A stretch of 64,000 bases of DNA from Pseudothioclava nitratireducens (GTDB lineage Bacteria; Pseudomonadota; Alphaproteobacteria; Rhodobacterales; Rhodobacteraceae), in NCBI RefSeq assembly GCF_029210495.1, contig NZ_JARGDK010000007.1, positions 62,001-126,000 on the forward strand, given 5' to 3'. Positions 61,463 through 64,000 of the stretch are shown piece by piece. The position numbers and the translations under genes are program-made. The notes beneath the pieces are model-generated. The model was not told the origin of the DNA. It ran no database searches and saw only the letters and a list, made by a program, of their open reading frames with translations. The first letter of the stretch is position 1. Every line of letters begins with the position of its first letter.

Positions 61463-64000
61463 ATGCTGATACCGAAGCGCCCCAAACTGCCCGAGACCCT
61501 TGCCGATCTGGATCGGCCGATTTCGGCAACGCGGGTCGGACTTGCGGTGGAGCGGGGGCTGCGTGCCTTTTGGCCAGCCCTCACGGTTCTTGCGCTCGCA
61601 CTCACCGCGCTGATGTTTCGGGTGCAAGATCACCTGTCGCGCGATCTGTTTCTGGCGTTGTTCCTGAGTGTCGGGCTGCTTGCAGCGATATTGATCGCGC
61701 TTGGCGTGCGCCGCTTCGTTTGGCCGACGCGCGCCGAGGCGATTGCGCGGCTTGATGCGACGCTGCCGGGGAGGCCTCTTTCTGCCTTGGGCGACCAGAT
61801 GGCGCTGGGGGGCAATGACCCGGCTGCCAACGCACTTTGGCGTGCGCACTTGGCGCGTATGGCTGAGCGCGCTGCGGGGGCAAAGCCCGTTGGGCCGCGT
61901 CCCGATCTGGCGCCGCGAGACCCGTTCGCGCTCCGGATGACGGGGCTGACCGCCCTCGTGATCGCGCTTCTTTTTGGCGCGCCGCAGCGCATGTTCGATC
62001 CTGTCGCCAATTCCGGCGCGCCTGCGGGCTCCGCCGAGGCAGCGATGGGGCCAAGCTGGGAGGGATGGGCTGAACCACCGCGCTATACCGGCAAGCCCGG
62101 ACTCTATCTGAACCGGCTCGACAGCGATCAGATCGCGGTCCCCGAGGGGACGCGGTTCTCGTTCCGCTTTTACGGGGCGGCCGATGCGATTCCCTTCACC
62201 GAGAGCATTTCCAGCCCCGCCGCCGCGCCCATCGTTCAGGATGAGACAAGCGATATCCGGCGCGAGGACTTTGAAGCGATGCGCTCGGGCATGGTCGAGC
62301 TTGGCGGCCCGAATGCGCGGCGCTTCGAGATCACGGTGCTGGCCGACGACGCGCCCGAGGTGGAGCTTGTCGGGCTGGCCGAGCGGCGGGCCGACGGCAA
62401 AATGGCGCAACCTTTCCGCGCGCTCGACGATTACGCGGTGATGGCGGGGCGCGCGCGGATCACGCTTGATCTCGCCTCGGTCACGCGGCGCTACGGGCTC
62501 GCGCTGGACCCCGAGGCGCGCGACGATCTGACCTTCGATCTGCCGATGCCGATTTCCGGCTCACGCGCGGATTTCACTGAAACGCTGATCGAGGATGCCT
62601 CGAAACATGCTTGGGCCAATTTGCCGGTCAACCTTGAGCTTGAGGTCGAGGATGGGCGCGGGCAGGTCGGTCGCACCGAGATGTCGGCCTTTGAGCTTCC
62701 CGGGCGTCGGTTCTTCGACCCGCTCGCCGCCGCGCTGATCGAGGCCCGGCGCGATCTGCTCTGGTCGCGCGAGAACGCGCCGCGCGTGGCGGACTGGCTC
62801 CGCGCGATTTCGAACCGGCCCGACGGGTTCATTCGCAAAGACGAAGTCGCGCGGCTGTTACGGCTGACGATCCTGCGGATCGAGGCCGCGGATATAACGC
62901 CCGAAACCCGGGACCAGATTGCGGATGTGCTCTGGGAACTGGCGCTGCTGGTCGAAGATGGCGGGCTGGCCGATGCGCTCGAGGCGATGCGTCAGGCGCA
63001 AGAACGGCTGTCAGAGGCGATCCGAAACGGCGCGTCCAAGGACGAGATCGCCAAGCTCATGCAGGAACTCAAGGAGGCGACCGACAATTACCTGCGGATG
63101 CTGGCAGAGCGCGCGCAACCCGAAGAGGGGCCGCAATTCGGTCAGCAACAGCCGAGCCAGCAGATCACCGGAAACCAGATCCAAGAGATGATGGACGAGA
63201 TTCAGCGCCTCATGGAAGAGGGCCGGATGGCCGAGGCGCAGGAGTTGCTCGACCAACTCGCGCGGATGATGGAGAACCTCAAGGTCACGCAAGGGCAGGG
63301 TGGTCAGGGCGATATGCCGGGCAGTCAGGCGATGCGTGATCTCGGCGAAACCCTGCGCGATCAGCAAGAGTTGTCGGACGACTCCTTCCGCGAGATGCAG
63401 GAGGGTTTTGACCCTGAAGACCGTCCGCGCAGTAGTCCTGATCTCGATCAGCTTGGTCAACAAGGGCAGCAGGGAGAGCAAGGTCAGGAACCCGGTCAAC
63501 AGGGGCAGGCGCCGGGTGAAGGTACGGATCAGGGCACGCCGCGCGACACCCCCGGAGACGGGCGGGAAGGTCAGGGGCAAAGCCAAGGCCAAGAGCAAGG
63601 CCTAGCCGACCGTCAACGCGCGCTGCGGCAAGAGTTGAATCGTCAGCAGGGCCTCATGCCGCGTCTCGGGGGCGAGGCGGGTGAAGCCGCGCGCCGGAGC
63701 CTTGACGATGCGGGCCGCGCGATGGACGAGGCCGAGCGGGCGCTGCGTGAGGGCGACAATGGCCAAGCGATCGACCGTCAGGCCGATGCCATTCAGGCGC
63801 TGCGCGAAGGCATGCGTGCCTTGGGCGAGGCGCTCGCCGAAGAGCAATCGCGTCAGGCCGGAGAGCAACCCGGCCAGCAAGGCGAGGGGCAGGGCGAAGG
63901 TTTGGCCCAACAGGGCAACCGCTTGTTGCCGCGTGATCCGCTTGGCCGCCAGCGTGGCGAAGGCGGACGTTTGGGCACCGAGCAAGAGATGCTTCAGGGC
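61463..64000 (+). CDS. TIGR02302/DUF4175-like membrane protein, Gln-rich C-terminus (partial)
   Basis: Open from ATG at 61463 (after GGAAAGGACCG) to the window end, 846 codons seen. Two N-terminal transmembrane helices (about residues 35-85), a third near residue 160, then a large periplasmic-like domain with YTGKPGLYLN and RALDDYAVMAG. From about residue 545 the protein is helical and very rich in Gln/Gly/Glu repeats (QGQ, QEQ). It matches the alphaproteobacterial TIGR02302/DUF4175 family by layout; no biochemical function is known to me. Confidence 0.85.
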   Translation, partial: MLIPKRPKLPETLADLDRPISATRVGLAVERGLRAFWPALTVLALALTALMFRVQDHLSRDLFLALFLSVGLLAAILIALGVRRFVWPTRAEAIARLDATLPGRPLSALGDQMALGGNDPAANALWRAHLARMAERAAGAKPVGPRPDLAPRDPFALRMTGLTALVIALLFGAPQRMFDPVANSGAPAGSAEAAMGPSWEGWAEPPRYTGKPGLYLNRLDSDQIAVPEGTRFSFRFYGAADAIPFTESISSPAAAPIVQDETSDIRREDFEAMRSGMVELGGPNARRFEITVLADDAPEVELVGLAERRADGKMAQPFRALDDYAVMAGRARITLDLASVTRRYGLALDPEARDDLTFDLPMPISGSRADFTETLIEDASKHAWANLPVNLELEVEDGRGQVGRTEMSAFELPGRRFFDPLAAALIEARRDLLWSRENAPRVADWLRAISNRPDGFIRKDEVARLLRLTILRIEAADITPETRDQIADVLWELALLVEDGGLADALEAMRQAQERLSEAIRNGASKDEIAKLMQELKEATDNYLRMLAERAQPEEGPQFGQQQPSQQITGNQIQEMMDEIQRLMEEGRMAEAQELLDQLARMMENLKVTQGQGGQGDMPGSQAMRDLGETLRDQQELSDDSFREMQEGFDPEDRPRSSPDLDQLGQQGQQGEQGQEPGQQGQAPGEGTDQGTPRDTPGDGREGQGQSQGQEQGLADRQRALRQELNRQQGLMPRLGGEAGEAARRSLDDAGRAMDEAERALREGDNGQAIDRQADAIQALREGMRALGEALAEEQSRQAGEQPGQQGEGQGEGLAQQGNRLLPRDPLGRQRGEGGRLGTEQEMLQG

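Overview
The window is a GC-rich, gene-dense chromosomal segment of an alphaproteobacterium. It is almost certainly from the Rhodobacterales (Rhodobacter/Paracoccus/Roseobacter group). The basis is the high GC, a Mrp-type antiporter operon, a 44-residue aa3 oxidase subunit IV, a plant/proteobacterial-type gshA, PHB biosynthesis genes, the tlpA-argH-lptM-lysA-TIGR02302-like cluster, and a dispersed AAATATCCCGGGGG repeat. No rRNA, tRNA, insertion sequence, prophage or CRISPR array was seen. About 70 genes are called; the first (mrpD) and last (TIGR02302/DUF4175-like) run off the window edges.

Layout. 0-2 kb: the end of a Na+/H+ antiporter operon (mrpD-E-F-G). 2-7.7 kb: dapA, a lytic transglycosylase, a DMT exporter, and a divergently split mnmC pair (methyltransferase and FAD oxidase) for wobble-uridine modification. 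7.8-12.1 kb: a minus-strand block of moaE, moaD, pgsA, a short lysine-2,3-aminomutase-like radical SAM gene and uvrC. 12.1-12.4 kb: an unusually AT-rich gap with a perfect DnaA box and dyads. 12.4-19 kb: a pteridine-reductase-like SDR, a Ca2+/Na+ exchanger, a small zinc-ribbon protein, an S49 peptidase, a coiled-coil membrane protein, a large OmpA-type protein and ubiA. 19-22.5 kb: rsmE, a membrane protein, a compositionally odd alpha/beta hydrolase and gshA.

22.6-26.6 kb: a pyrimidine cluster, pyrB, two bPH-like membrane proteins, a dihydroorotase homologue without key metal ligands, and plsY. 26.7-32.5 kb: a family-4-like uracil-DNA glycosylase and an RND adaptor/pump pair. 32.5-44.4 kb: DsbD-alpha-like protein, YqgE/AlgH protein, Sua5-type TsaC, acyl-CoA dehydrogenase, metallo-hydrolase, cox subunit IV, an odd lipoprotein, azlCD, mobA, a GNAT protein, greA and a PAP2 protein. 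44.5-51.3 kb: ETF-ubiquinone oxidoreductase, a TPR protein, ispE, a polyprenyl diphosphate synthase, a TrmN6-like methyltransferase and a 55-residue DUF465 gene. 51.3-53.1 kb: an exporter with its overlapping LysR regulator. 53.4-55.4 kb: phbB and phbA. 55.6-57.8 kb: a divergent EAL / Aer-like PAS pair. 57.9-64 kb: tlpA-like thioredoxin, argH, two small lipoproteins (the second LptM-like), lysA and a glutamine-rich membrane protein.

Most content is ordinary core metabolism. dapA and lysA serve the lysine/peptidoglycan route, pyrB and its partner pyrimidines, ispE/polyprenyl synthase/ubiA the quinone route, ETF-QO and acyl-CoA dehydrogenase beta-oxidation electrons, and phbAB carbon storage. 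The points most worth checking are the pseudo-dihydroorotase beside pyrB, the repeat family confined to convergent gene ends, the glycosylase lacking the usual cluster cysteines, the DnaA-box AT-rich gap, the matched palindromes around phbA, the foldable element after ETF-QO, and the EAL/PAS pair with TTAACGAA repeats. No clearly new multi-gene system was found.
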